From Sipunculus nudus (taxonomy: Eukaryota > Annelida > Sipuncula > Golfingiida > Sipunculidae): a DNA stretch of 64,000 nucleotides. The stretch spans positions 37,393,473 to 37,457,472 of the forward strand of contig CM049319.1 in the NCBI GenBank assembly GCA_026874595.1, written 5' to 3'. This document shows positions 24,990-37,897 of the stretch, piece after piece. The notes beneath the pieces are model-generated. The model was not told where the DNA came from. It made no database searches and saw only the letters and a program-made list of their open reading frames with translations. Position 1 is the stretch's first letter, and every line of letters starts with the position of its first letter. Position numbers and translations under genes: made by a program.

Positions 24990-25450
24990 AGCCGTGCACA
25001 ACCCAAAATACAGATAAACAATTCAGTTTGGTTTCTTGAGCTGTTTTGCTGATTCATTGCCACAGTGGATGATAGATGTAAAATCCAGCTTGCACTTACC
25101 CATAATTTGCTTCTTGATGGGAAGCCCTCAACATTGTCATTATTTACGGTCTACTCCCCCGGTGGAGCTTTCAGAATCCCCGAGCATACTATGCAAGATG
25201 ACATTGTAGGCGCCAGAGGGTAGCCATTCTACAATTGCCAATCAATCATAACCCTTGCCAATTTACATCTGGGTCAAGAAGTCAAACCGTTGTGGATTAG
25301 ACCTTGGGCACGGATCATATCAAAAACAAGAGTGAGAGGCAGAATCAAAACATGAATGTTATAGGACAGTAACCTTGACAATTACACAAGCCTGATTACA
25401 TACCAGGGGGCTTACATGTAATTAGACAGGTAATTACTAGATACAGTCAG
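24990..25450. other. candidate conserved non-coding block
   Basis: GC-balanced, repeat-free and dense in homeodomain-type words: CCAATCAATCATAA (25239-25251, containing the PBX/HOX word ATCAATCA), GACAATTACACAAGCC, GTAATTAGACAGGTAATTAC. No long open frame. The regulatory reading is inference; conservation cannot be tested here. Confidence 0.25.
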
Positions 25451-26254
25451 GTCGGATGTTTAAAACTTATCCTTTACCTGTCGTTATACATTATATTATA
25501 TGATTCACCGGGGAAATGATAAATAATACTGTAATAACCTATGTTAACTCATTGATAGAATATATTTCTATTATAGTAACATATGATGCTGCCGAGAAAA
25601 GCAAAAAGAATTTAATGTACTTGTCTTACTTTGGCAGGACTCCTTACAGTACAATTTGAAACTCTCCGGTTGGTGGTGCTTTTTCCTGTACACATCCTTT
25701 ACAGATGACTGCGTCTGTTTCTGTCTTGACAGTCCCATGCAGTCGTTACCCGTACATAACTACACAGACTGCTATCCCAAGACTATAATAAATATAACTA
25801 ACTGTGCTATACTATGGGTCTCGAATTTTTTTATACCACAAAGGTACTATTCATATTTTATATGAAATTATTGAATTAAAGAATTAAATGTCACCTGCAT
25901 GATGTGTTAAAACCATGAAAGAACTTTAAAAAATATTGGATCAAAATACTATATAAAGAACAAACTGCCCTTTGTAATCATTGTGTTATCCGGTCTTCAA
26001 AATCATTCCAATCTGCTTAAAGCCGCCTATTCACCTACAATATTTGTGCAAGTCATGTGATTTCTAGCTTACTCTGGGTAAATATGAATGAAAAGTATGT
26101 GATTTCTGCTGAGGAAAGTCCTTATACCGCCCCTGTAATATATGTATGTCTTGTTTATCTACAGGCTGTTAGTAAATATTGCCCGTGTTTATAAACAGAA
26201 AAAAAAAATTGGCTGATAGCGAATGTTCAAGAAGTCATTTGCAAATTCTGACCA

Positions 26255-26380
26255 GTCTTATTGTTGCCTGTACCCCTGTTTCGATGTGGACAGTGCAGTA
26301 TGTGATAATTACGGACAGCCTGTACATCGTAGAATTTGCACTTTTTGCTTTTTTTATCAAATGTACAACATAATATCCTT
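26255..26380 (+). other. weak Kazal-like Cys-rich open frame
   Basis: The frame reads SYCCLYPCFDVDSAVCDNYG, then QPVHRRICTFCFF. Spacing C-x7-C-x11-C-x2-C is close to the Kazal protease-inhibitor pattern (C-x7-C-x10-C-x2/3-C), with the DSAVCDNYG block looking like PVCGSDG of real Kazal domains. The last Cys is not properly placed, an in-frame stop lies just upstream (26217-26219) and splice signals are poor. Either a decayed exon or coincidence. Confidence 0.2.
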
Positions 26381-26499
26381 AATGTCAGATATAGGGATAG
26401 GTCTCTTTAACTTATCCATTTGTTGTTTCATATTAATGATCTCGTATTGTCCTGACTTTAGATATTATAATCATGATTTGTCCCTCGTCTGACTACTCA

Positions 26500-28686
26500 A
26501 TATTGCCGATAATGACAATACCTTTAACCGGAACAAAACGATGAAAACTGACCATACACGAACATCTGGCTCACTGAGAAAGAGAGATAGGAGAGGCAAA
26601 ACATTCATGTTCGTTCTTAATGAAGTTTAAATAAGAATGGTGGTTTACTGTTTTGTATACATGATTTGAATGAAAATGAGAGCTTTTCTTCAAATGTGTT
26701 ACCTAACTGCAACTTGACATACTAAAGTGTAGCAAGCTAATTAAATACATCACGATATTTTCATGGCGTCTTCCTTTGTAATGCGCGTGTGCACACATGC
26801 TTGATTTACATAAATAATATCTACTGAAATAGGTGAGAGTCACAGCATCACGCCTAAACAAGTTATTATACCCTAATGGCCAGTCTAAATTACGCAGTAA
26901 TTTACGGCGGCGGTTTAACTAACATAAATTAGTTCCGAAAACGACATTAAATGAACCATCAACGGTGATTGAATTACTCCTGTAATATCCTTTTTCTTTG
27001 ATGATCCAGTAAAACACAGCAAGATAAGAGTTTTCTTTAAGGTTTAAATGGAATTTAATTTTCCTTTACTTAGCAGGGCTGTATAACGACTAGAATTTAA
27101 TTATCTTAGTTAAAATGAAACAGAAGATATTCGAAAAAACACTACCAATTAGGTTCTTTATCAGGAGCCTGCAGGGGTTGCCTACATAGTTATATGACTC
27201 ATAGAACGTTGGGTCTTCTGTGAAAGTTAATCTGATCTCCCGGATTTTAGGTTAAGTATATTCTCAATGCCAGTTTCAACTTTTTATATATTCATAAATG
27301 ATCATATTATAAACAAAGAATCAGTGGTACCACCTTCGAAACATTAAATCGTTGTTTCCGGCATTCACTAATGTGCGAAAATAGCTAGATTACAATGACT
27401 GATAAATTGAAGTTATTTTATTTTTTAATTTGTCTGCTTTGTCATTTTAAAGAGGTTCCTATTTCTGTTTAAATGAATGTTCTGTAAAGAAAATCAGGCA
27501 GAAGAAGAGGTTAAATCTCTAATTACCGACTTGGCATGGTTTCTGTATATTAATCAACATTTCACGTTTGTATATGTTTCGTAAACCTACATTTGTTTTA
27601 ACCAGCAATGAGCAATAATATACCCTAGATTATGGATTGTGAAGAGACTGCCGAATGAATATTACACTGGGTGAACCATAACATATGGAACAGAGCATAA
27701 TTTGTAAAAATTTTAGATTCTTTACGTTTAAATATTATATCTTTTTAACTTTACATTTGCCAGTGGTGTCGACCACTTTTTATCAAATGTCAAATGTTAT
27801 TGTAGTAGGTATTTTGCTGGTAAGATGTTTTTTCTATCTCGTCGTCACTACGTTTAATGTCATCTAAGAAACAATAAAAATTTGCCGAAACGAGTGTCAG
27901 ATAGGTTAACCCGGCTCTCCTCGCATCATAAATTACACACATGCCGCAATAAAATGGCCGTTTCCACTGGCTTTTCTCCTAATATTTCGCTGATTTATCT
28001 ATAAGACCGCCTTTTCATGACCCAGGACAGCAAGCAACAATCAGATTCAGACATCTAAAATATGTAAATATAATTTATAACCCATATTGCGGGAGGGCAG
28101 GCCAGGTTTTTGCTTATACTTTTTAATGGAAAGGTAATTTCCAGACAGTAACATACAGTTAAGGCATAGGATATCTCTCTAATCACACTCAAGCATCCTG
28201 CGCTTCAGAGTCTCTACGATGAAAATATGAATAATCGACGGTTATCCAGCTGAAACACAAAGGCCTAATATATGATAATATGTCGTAATGTGGTCTCGTA
28301 AACAGCATGGAGTTATAAGTAATTTGCATAATATACTATTATAGATATAATAATTTGGACATTCGTGAATGCTGCTACGAAATTTGGTAATATAAAAGAA
28401 AATGTACAGTAAAATGTTATTACGTTTGAAACACTGGAACACTTCCTACACAACACAAATCAATTGCTTCATTAAATTAAATATTGGCAAAATAATGGCA
28501 GCGTAAAGAAAAAAAAGTAAATGGTCAATTTGGACGTAATATCTTTTACTGAGCATAATATATTTCAAAGAAAGAAACAATCACTTCGTGATCGCATACC
28601 TCCGCCGAGTGAGATCAAACATGCCAAACTGTATGGATCATCTGTTAACTCTAATAAAATATTCTTACTCTCTATATTTCTAGACG

Positions 28687-28688
<2 letters not shown>
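26500..28688. other. no gene recognised
   Basis: AT-rich, repeat-poor. Short open frames only. Confidence 0.55.

Positions 28689-28723
<35 letters not shown>
28689..28723. repeat. (TA)n microsatellite
   Basis: Pure AT alternation just upstream of GACTCGGA repeat copy 2. Confidence 0.95.
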
Positions 28724-28731
<8 letters not shown>

Positions 28732-28744
28732 TATTCCAATGTGT

Positions 28745-29430
28745 TGGACTCGAGTCCAGAGCCATGTCGTAAGAGATGCGGACATAAACTCGAGAATCGT
28801 GGACTTGTAGGTACGGACTCGATATAAAATCAGGCCGAGTCCATATAGAGTACAATAGAATCTAGGTCACTGGAAACTGAGCGATAGTTCCAAATCGACT
28901 ACGGAGTATACAGCCTTGGAAATACGACCAAGTTCAAAATAGATATAAGGATATAAAACTAATATTCTCCAAAATTTCAGAATATGCCAGAAGAAAGAAA
29001 ATCAGATTAAAAATATATGGTTCTGCGCTCGGGGGGGGGGGGGGGGGGGGCTAAGTAGGTCAACCTAGAAAAAAGAATTACCCAAATATGGATTTAGAAA
29101 TAACAACACCACTTCCCACAAGGGGAGACTTTAACAAATTCTGCCACATACTATAAAGAATTATACACATGTGTGACCTACTAATAGAATATCACAAAAT
29201 ATACCAAGCTTTAGGTCAGGAATTGGAGCTAAATGTGATTAAACCTTATAGTAAAAGCAAGCTTGAACTTAAAATGTAAAAGGTTATCTGCAATTCCCAT
29301 TTGTAAATAGCTTTATAAGGATATTTGTAATGGAATCAGACTTGGACTCTAAAAAGGTGGACTTGGACTTGAGTAGCCGGGACTCGGACTTGCATTCGGA
29401 CACGGATGGTCTGGTTTCGACTACATTACT
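28745..29430 (+). repeat. GACTCGGA-rich interspersed repeat, copy 2
   Basis: The left arm starts GGACTCGAGTCC and includes GGTACGGACTCGATATAAAA and CAGGCCGAGTCCAT. The middle contains AATATACCAAGCTTTAGG. The right arm has GACTTGGACTC, GGGACTCGGACTTG and ends GGTTTCGACTACATTAC. It is longer than copy 1, partly because of extra sequence including a G20 run at 29031-29050. Confidence 0.68.
29031..29050 (+). repeat. G20 homopolymer
   Basis: Twenty consecutive G; capable of G-quadruplex formation and prone to assembly or sequencing length error. Confidence 0.95.
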
Positions 29431-30549
29431 GTATTCTGGATGTTTTGGTCAAGCCCTTTAACATCTTACGATATTCATACAGACATGTTTCAAATAACTT
29501 GACTGGTACGTGTAAACAGGTGTATATGTTTCCAAAAGAGACTGACAGTAATGTCTTTGAAAGTCTGCTTGGCCTGTTATTAGTCTTTCATTCACTAATC
29601 TTAACACGGATATTTCCTTAGACTGATCACTTAGAAATGACATAGCCAGGTTATCAGTAATTCGTCCCTCGTTTTTGTCTATGTGGGTTTTTTTTACCTT
29701 GGGTTGTATAACTATGGTAGAAACACGCTTGTAATATATATTTGATGAGATACGGCAATGCAATCAGCACCAGAACGTCAAGGGAGCTGGATTCGTAAAT
29801 GACCTGTCTAACGCAGCCTCGCACACTGTATATACACACTTTTTTATCAGACAAGTAAGAGTCACTCTCCGGAAAACCAACGACCCAGTGTGTTTTTTTT
29901 GAGAGAGGGAAAGAAAGAAGTAGGAGAAGCCCACTGTATAAACTCAGGGTAGCAGCATGATACATTCTTTTTATTGCAACTCGCTGTCAGGATCACTCCG
30001 ACAGTTTGTGTAGTACTCTCAGAACTGTGTTAAAAGACTGTTCCACACGCGTATAGTCTTTCGATGTATTTAATAACTGTGGTTGGCTTCATATTTTCAC
30101 TTTTCAATGTTCCACGAGAGTTGCATTTTCGCGATATCATAATGCAAAGTCCTACACATAGTGTAAACCCATTATATTTTTAATTATTAATATCAAATAT
30201 TATGTGCACAAAAAACTAATGGAAATTGGAAAGACTATTGTAATGACTGTGATATAATTTAAAATATCAATCTTTGAACATACACAATGTATTTTTATTC
30301 ATGAGGTTAATATTTTACGTTTCAACTTTGCCTTCGATGATGGGACCTCTTATTCATGAAGGTTTTATATTCGCGATAACTCCCTTTTAGCGATAATCGT
30401 GAATTTGTATCCCTCCCGAAGAAAAGGCAACCATAGTATCTTGTAATAAGTAAAGACACCAAATAATGCAGGTCAATGGGCCGTGTAGTTCACCCATTAT
30501 TTGTCACTGGTCAATGGCAGTCAACCATGACAGCTGGTCAGCACCGCGC
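29431..30549. other. no gene recognised
   Basis: Overlapping minus-strand frames at 29458-29965 do not resemble known proteins. Confidence 0.5.
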
Positions 30550-30665
30550 CCGATGATTGGTCTGAAAAGGAAAGCACTGATTGGTTAGCTTGGAGTGGGC
30601 ACAACCTGGTTCATTCGCATTCAGTCCTCCCAGAATACAACAGGGGGCCAGAGGGCCAAGCTGGA
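30550..30665 (+). promoter_or_regulatory. possible CCAAT-type promoter fragment
   Basis: Two inverted CCAAT boxes (ATTGG at 30556-30560 and 30580-30584) lie 24 bp apart, in a locally GC-richer stretch ending in CAGGGGGCCAGAGGGCC. Closely spaced CCAAT boxes are typical of promoters, but no transcript start or downstream gene can be shown. Confidence 0.2.
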
Positions 30666-30714
30666 CGGAGAGTGTACTACATCGCATATGCATCTATATT
30701 AATAAAAATTCAAT

Positions 30715-30764
30715 TAATTAATTATTATTATTATTATTATCATCATTATTATTATTATTATTAG
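30715..30764. repeat. (TTA)n microsatellite
   Basis: TTA repeats with one CATCATT interruption, at the left boundary of the composite repeat at 30,766. Confidence 0.9.
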
Positions 30765-30765
30765 A

Positions 30766-32376
30766 TCAGCTGACTGTAAGTCATCTGAGCTATAGCGATC
30801 ATTCTTTATCCGTCGTCCGTCCGGCCATCCGGCCGTCTGTCCGTTAACAAGGCACAAATCGTAACCGCTGAACCTGGAATCTTCTAACTTTACATCCAGA
30901 GAGGTCCATGAAAAGGCTCCTTGAAAACCTACAATTAGGACTCTGTTACCCATATTCTTCAAGCTATGGGGCTCCGAAGTACCCCCGAGAATAATGAAAA
31001 AATTGATACAAAAGCTCAAGTATCTGAACAACTAATGCATTGATCACCATGATTCTTTGCATGGATATTGATCATGGGGTGTTACATCAGTTTTTGCCGA
31101 CTGGTGGCGCCACCTGTATTTTTAATTTTTTTTTACGTTTTTTTTTCTCTATTTTTGAGACCTTAATAGATGCCCTCATCTTATTAGGGCACAAATCATA
31201 ATGCCTAAACCTAGAATCTTCTTTCTTGACATGCCGGGAGGCCCATGAAAAAAAAAACTCCTTGGAAACCTGTAATTAGGTCTCTGTTACCCATATTCTT
31301 CAAGCTATTGGGATCCGAAGTACCCACCTAGAATAATGAAAAAATTGATACAAAAGCTCAAGTATCTGAACAACTAATGCATTGATCACCATGATGCTTT
31401 GCATGGATATTGATTATGGGGTGTTACATAAGTTTTTGCCGAATGGTGGCGCCACCTGTATTTTTTTATTTTTTTACGATTTTTTCTCTCTATTTTTGAG
31501 TAATTAAAAGATGCCGTTATCTGATAATAGGGCAGAAATCATAATGACTAGACCTAAAATCTTTTTTCTTGACATGCTGGGAGGCCCATGAAAAGTTTCC
31601 AAGTAAACCTGAAATTAGGTCTCTGTTACCCATATTCTTCAAGCTATGGGGCTCCGAAGTACCCACCTAGAATAATCAAACATTTGATACAAAAGATCAA
31701 GCATCTTAACAACTAATGCATTGATGACCATGATGCTCTGCATGTAAATTGATTATGGGGTGTTACATCAGTTTTTGCCGACTGCTGGCGCCACCTGTAT
31801 TTTAAATTTTTTACGAATTTTTTTTCTATTTTTGAGACCTTAACAGATGCCGTCATCTAATAATAGGGCAGAAATCATAATGACTAGACCTAGAATCTTC
31901 TTTCTTGACATGCTGGGAGGCCCATAACAGTCTCCTTGGAAACCTGAAATTAGGTCCCTGTCACCCAAATTGTCTGAACTATGAGCCTCAGAAGTACCCC
32001 CCTGAAGAATTGAAAAATTGATACCAAAGAAGAGCACAAATCATAACCATGGGGCCCAGAATCTTCTTACTTGACATCCTGAGCGTTCCTCAAAAGTTCT
32101 CCCCAGAAACCTGATTTGGGTCACAGTGACCTATATTCTCAGAGTTTTGGGGTATGTTTGAGCGCCCCAGAAATAATGCAAGATACACACAAATTGCCAG
32201 ATTCCTCGTGAAAGGCTGGTTGGGTTGTCATCAGACTTGTTGTGATTATGAGTCTTGAAAAACTTAAGCTAATATACATGAATAATGATGCCACCTATCT
32301 TAATTGGTTGTCTGTCCAAGGATATATTATCAGTCGGCTGAGCGTCATGGCCCACGGGTCACTTGTTATTATTATA
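30766..32376 (+). repeat. composite mollusc-type repeat with 341-bp tandem body
   Basis: The head at 30,766-30,845 is TCAGCTGACTG...CTGAGCTATAGCGATC followed by CCGTCGTCCGTCCGG. The body is about four ~341-bp units (motif GGTGGCGCCACC at 31103, 31445 and, altered, 31784), each with CTCTGTTACCCATATTCTTC, GCATTGATCACCATGAT and TTTTTGCCGACTGG. The tail at 32,331-32,376 is CAGTCGGCTGAGCGTCATGG then CCCACGGGTCACTTGTT. TCAGCTGACTG at the left and TCAGCCGACTG on the opposite strand at the right form an imperfect inverted pair. No open frame of substance. Confidence 0.75.
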
Positions 32377-32817
32377 TATCAAAGATGTACATAAGCAATT
32401 TACATGCCCTTTGTGTCCTTTGTAGGTTTTCTGATTCACAATATAATTTCAACGAGTCTTGTCGGGATAGCCAAAACTAACCCTGCTCACTGTTTGACGT
32501 CATGGTTTAGCAAATGAGGCGATTTTTGCTTTTTTTTTGCGAGCGTGGCTAAATTTCATTTTGCCGGGTTTCCGTTTTCATGTATGGTATAATATTAATT
32601 TTAATATCCCTACCGTCCTTGGCTTGCTGTCACACAGGTTTATGCAAGTATTCTAATGTTTCTCCCTTAATAACTTAAAAGCAAGTAATGTACTTAAAGA
32701 AAAAAAGGGAAAATTTGCTTTTTTAGAAAATTAAGTTATGTATGGATTAAAAATAAACAAAAACAGATAATCACAACGAAGGTGTTACTTGACGCCTGGG
32801 TAACGTTAGTGATGCTA

Positions 32818-34665
32818 CACTGAAAATCAAAAATGTGTACGGGAACACATTTAGCGCGTTCCGGAACTCAAACACATCAAATTTTGCTGTGTATGAGGCA
32901 TTAAATGTGTTTCGTTTAGTCAGAACACACTCACTGTGTTACCAAACGCATTATTCCGCTCAAACACATCTGTTTTCCAAAATGTGTTTGGAAATGTGTT
33001 TGGGAACACATCTACTGTGTTTGAGTATGTGTTTCAAAACACATGTAATGTGTATGCGCCTTTCCCCGAGAGGGAGTTGGTTTTCACGTGATACATAACC
33101 GCCAAATTCAAAAACAGTCTGGTCTTTGTTCGGGTGGCCCATCATCTCAGCAGACATAACTGGCAGAGTACATGCTGCAAGGTCTGAGGTAAGTTAAGAA
33201 TGTATTGTTTTTTCAAAATCGGCTATATGTGGAATGTCTTAATTATATGTACAGTCAGTAAGAGCACTGAGTGTTAATTATCCAGATTTAGATGATGATG
33301 CCTTCATTGCATGCCTGCCTGACTGCGACATTGCCCCTAAAATAATATGTATACAGTCATGCAGTTTACAAGGAATGTGCAAGGAGATTTATATTATACA
33401 TGTATATAACATATTTTTGTCGTACTTAACAACTTAACATTACCAAAGACGTTATTATTATATAATTCCAACTGTTCACTGTATATGCATGTGTATGCAT
33501 GCAGGGCCATGCACAAAGTTCATGAAGCTTCGCTCAGTACAGGGCACATGTAACAACTGCTGATAAGACAGCAGGCAGCTTGTTGTAGAACAGGGTCAGG
33601 TTTGTAACCATATAAGGTTGTCACAGTCGCAGCGTGCTTTTATACAGCCACACTCTTGTTATGTTGGTGACTTAGCTACATATTTGCCCCCCCCCCTCCC
33701 CACCCGAGTAGTAAATGCTAATATACAACTGCACAATGTTTCATGCCTGTTTGTTTTTTTTTTAATTTCTTATACGTTCGTTTTCTTATTTTATAGGACT
33801 TAAGCCCACCCAAGTCTTTATGCTCTTCAAGAAGAGGAGCGAAATGAGGCTGTCTTAAGACTGCTGGTGATCCAATTAAGAGAGCTACATCATAGATGAA
33901 TGCACAATTACTCCAGACTCATTGAACTTATATTTACCATATATTATGACATTTCGGCAACTTGCACTCTACATATATACCCCATTTCTGTATATTATAG
34001 TATGTGCATCACTTGGTTTAGTTATAATCTTGGGTGTTTTTCTCAGATTCTTGGCCTGCATACTACAGAAAAACATCATTAGAGACCTGTGTCTCTGTAT
34101 TCAATAAGGACAAGGACTATAATATATTTTTTTCATAAACTGAATAAATATACGGTGAAAATATTATGATAAATGGTTCAAATATGTGTAACTGCTTTTT
34201 TTATTTGTTTTCTGTGTTACAGGTGAATATACAGCTGAATTATATGGATTAGATACTTTTATTCCTTACTTATTCCAGTCTCAAGACCAGGCAAGCTACA
34301 TGTATTTGGAACTTTTGCAGAACACATTTTAGCACATTCAGAACACATCAAATGCGTTTCAGAACACATTTATATTATCATACACATTTACTGTGTTTCC
34401 GTACACATTTAATGCCTCGTCCCAGATACAACTCTCTAACACATCTCTATGTGTTTCCAAACACATGTGTGTGTTCCGAAACACGTCTATGTGTGTTCCG
34501 AAACACATTTATATGTGTTCCCAAACACATCTATGATGTGTTACAAAACACATTAAATTTATCATACACATTAATGTGTTTCTGTACACATTTTGATGCC
34601 TCATCTCAGATACAAGTCTCGTACACATTTAAATGTGTTCCCAAACACATTTTTGGTTTTCAGTG
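32818..34665. mobile_element. foldback-like non-autonomous DNA element with AACACAT/ATGTGTT arms
   Basis: The left end CACTGAAAATCAAAAATG and the right end (complement CACTGAAAACCAAAAATG) are near-identical inverted termini, each flanked by TA (32816-32817 and 34666-34667). Long arms (32,818-33,075 and 34,318-34,665) are built from degenerate alternating AACACAT and ATGTGTT heptamers. The central 1.2 kb (33,080-34,310) is AT-rich with no transposase. TA duplication suggests mobilisation by a Tc1/mariner-type transposase, which is inference. Confidence 0.72.
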
Positions 34666-34667
34666 TA

Positions 34668-35809
34668 AATATGGGAAAACACTCCAATATTATAGTGCTT
34701 CCTTCCAAAAATATGAATGAGATGTTACTTCTCCTCGGATAATTAATTATTTAAGGACACCGCCTTGGGCTGCTGTAGAACAACCCGCTTGATTTCAGTC
34801 TACTTGTCATTATCATGCAACGACGACTAGAAGAATCTGAATCAAGGAACACGTCAAATACGGAACTAAATTTTGTAGTCGGAGGCTACAAACCTCCGCT
34901 GGAATCATCTGATCAAGCTTTTGATATCCACATGGTCCCGCATCAAGAACTGGGGTTCCCCTGATGATTACAGTGGTTATGAAGAAAAAACTTGCTAACG
35001 TTGTCTAAATAGCAGAAACTGCAAGTATAAAATGGCTTTTGTCTCGAAGCTCTGTCGTTTCACTGATCGGGTTCGGTTCCCGACTGGATTCGCTAGGACT
35101 CCGATGCTGAGATCGGTGGAGGGTATGTATGCTGCTTTTGCCTTTGTGGCGGTGGGTGTTGAGGCTTTCCTAAAAAGTCACCGTAGCGGGTAAAACGGCA
35201 GCGGTCTCTCGCGGCTTGCTGCTTGGCATGGTGGCATCACGTCTGTTGGCTCTCAAAATTATGCTTAAAGAGCGCACAGGGCTGGGTTCTTGACCACAGC
35301 AACCTGTAGCTGCTCGACATAGCGAAAAAAAATCTTCAGTCAGACTGATGATAACAGAACAAGGCGGCTTTTTATTCCAGGAATAAATGAATCGCCAAGT
35401 GACACAATGGCATGTTCCTTTGAAATTAAAACACATTAAAATATCCAGATTTCCTGCAAAATTCAATGGAGATTTCATTAGATGTTACACTAAACCTCCA
35501 TTAGGTGTCACCAAAATCTGATCAATTCTGTTTGCGTAAAGAGAGGCTAACAATCAAACCAATCAATCAACCAAGGGGAAAACATAATACACACGCCTCC
35601 CGGCGGGGGTATAAATATGTCAATACACGAATTTGGACATGGCATCCAGCGTGACATGTGGTCAAGGTAAGGTTTAATAAATAACGAATGGGTAAAGCGT
35701 CAGTCGTATTTTACCCTATTGGCGTTCATGTCAATCAAATCAAAACTTACTCACTGTGCAAATGAAACCCGTGTCGACCTGCAGGATTTTCTGTCTGTTG
35801 CCCTTCCTT
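34668..35809. other. no gene recognised
   Basis: A moderately GC-rich patch at 34,740-35,330 is open on the minus strand (35170-35478) without a recognisable domain. Confidence 0.5.
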
Positions 35810-35926
35810 GTATAAAAGAACCCCTCAGGAGGTTCCAAAAAGAACCCCGTCATTAAGGTTCCAGACGGAACCTTAAAAGGTTCCCCACTGAGTTATTTCT
35901 GAAGAGCCCATTTTTCTTAGAGTGTA
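35810..35926. repeat. short GGTTCC/GGAACC foldback element
   Basis: About 117 bp of alternating GGTTCC and GGAACC words (AGGAGGTTCC, AAGAACCCC, AAGGTTCC, GGAACCTT, AAGGTTCC) with an outer TACACTCTAAGAAAAATG on the minus strand. Termini and architecture resemble the element at 32,818-34,665. No coding capacity. Confidence 0.55.
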
Positions 35927-37169
35927 CAAGATATCTGTTGTAGTCCCTTCGAGATAATGCTTCATGGCAATCAAAATTTCAATGTGAAAAACAAATTAAT
36001 TTCCCACAACTATAAGAACGCCTCTAAATGAAGTGAGGGCTCTGGATGGAGCCTCTTAGCTATACCCTATAGCTTATATAGCTTCACGTTAAACATGTGT
36101 CTGTGTGAAATACGCTGTGTTTTTCTCCCAGGGCGGGAACGTATTTTTCTTACCGTCAGAGGTCTTTTATACTCAAAACAAAATATGGATTGGAAACTAT
36201 AGACTGCGGATCGGCCGCGACAACTTGTCTCAACTGTCAAGATTAAAATAAGAATTTTGTCAGTTTCCAGCAAAATGCTTTCTATTTAAATTACACATCC
36301 ATACTTGTTTACCAAATTTTACTTGTAAATTGAATATTTGTAAACTTATTTTAATGGAGTTTTTCCAAGAACGCAATAAAAAAATTGTTTTCTTCCACCG
36401 GGCAATCAATGGAAGCTTTACCCCGGGCACGCAATTGAGCGATAATTGAGAATCATCTGAGAATTGTAACTTGGTCAGAGCGAAAATTGAATATCGGGTT
36501 TAATCTGTCACCAATGACGACCACAGTGCGCAAAGGTCAGTTTTTGAAAATTCCCACATTTGAGATCTAGCGCAAACACGGACAGAATAAAGAAAAACAA
36601 GAAAAGGGAGAAAATTGTATTTGAGTAATTTGCTCCCTGGGGGACGACGAACCGGACCTAAGAAAGTCCATCTAGAAAAAAAAATATGAACTATTGATAA
36701 AAATAAGTTATCGACTCCCCCAACACACACACACACACGCGCGCGCGCCTCCCCTGACCACGGGGAGGTTTAATAACAATATCGCCCTACTCATCTGCAC
36801 AACCACATATCTTTCACAACTTCAAGATTACCATCAAAGTGTATAATTTTCCGTTAAAGATATAATTTCTTTCATTGGTAATATATTTTATATACATATC
36901 GATATCCATGCAGCACATGAGAATTTAGGAAGATATCGTATTTGTACGTTACATTAATATTTTATGCAATTTACATCCCCCATTTCATAGATTAAAAATG
37001 ATCTTTAAAAATAATATTTTTAAAACTCAGAAATTGGTGTATTGAAATGTAGCGCATATAAGGGATCCCAATGCCCCGGAAAAAAAAATTTATAAGTTGC
37101 ACCTAATGTTGCTGGGGCTAAGTTGTAATACGCAGCATTATAAGATGAAAACCATGAATATTATAGGAA
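35927..37169. other. no gene recognised
   Basis: Only the CA/CG microsatellite at 36,722 stands out. Confidence 0.55.
36722..36748. repeat. (CA)n(CG)n microsatellite
   Basis: CA repeats pass directly into GC alternation, a potential Z-DNA tract. Confidence 0.9.
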
Positions 37170-37860
37170 TTTTCCATCTACGCAATGAATAACCGCCCCT
37201 GGATTCCGCCCAAGACGTTTACTCTCGAAATTGTGGACATCAGTTCATCCAGAAGAGGTTTTATATGCCCGATATTGATATCCACGAGAGAGGGCCGTTC
37301 TCTGCGTTATTGGTTTCGTGTGATATGCCAAAGGGGGTCAGCATTTAATTATATCTTATGTCAAATGGTTTAAGTACACAGATTTGCAGCAGAAGGCCAG
37401 AAGGAGATTTAATGACTCAAACGATTAGTCAGTTGGATGAGAAAAGCAGGGCCAGCACATAAATAGGTTTTCTGGTGTCAAGCCAGGTACTGCTGGTTTC
37501 GCTTCACGTAACAGGATTATCAGCGCGCAGCACACAGAATTAAAGAGCTTCTTGCCTGCAGCGATGACACTGCAATTTACCAACCCCTCCCCAAGTTCAT
37601 TTGCTCCCAGAAATCTCAGCACGGCACGCAGTATTGGGAGATCTAATTACCGGACTGTCCGATTGGCCGTATTTGGCGCCCATACCGATTTTCACATAGT
37701 AATGGTATTCATGAATTGCACCCTGTTTATAGGAAAGTTTTAAGGAAGTGGGTCAGAGGAATACTCTCAATTGCTCCTTGTATTGACTTGGCCGAAGAGG
37801 CAACATTTACAGCTTATTTTCCTAGCTCTGCTGAATGAATTACTTAAATATAGGACGTCA
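37170..37860. other. candidate conserved non-coding block
   Basis: About 690 bp of GC-balanced, repeat-free sequence with AGATCTAATTACCGG (37640), ATTCATGAATTGC and CTAATTAGCC at its edge. Open frames on both strands overlap each other and look non-coding. Confidence 0.2.
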
Positions 37861-37897
37861 GCGTTTGGGGATTTGCACTAATTAGCCCAAGGTTTGA

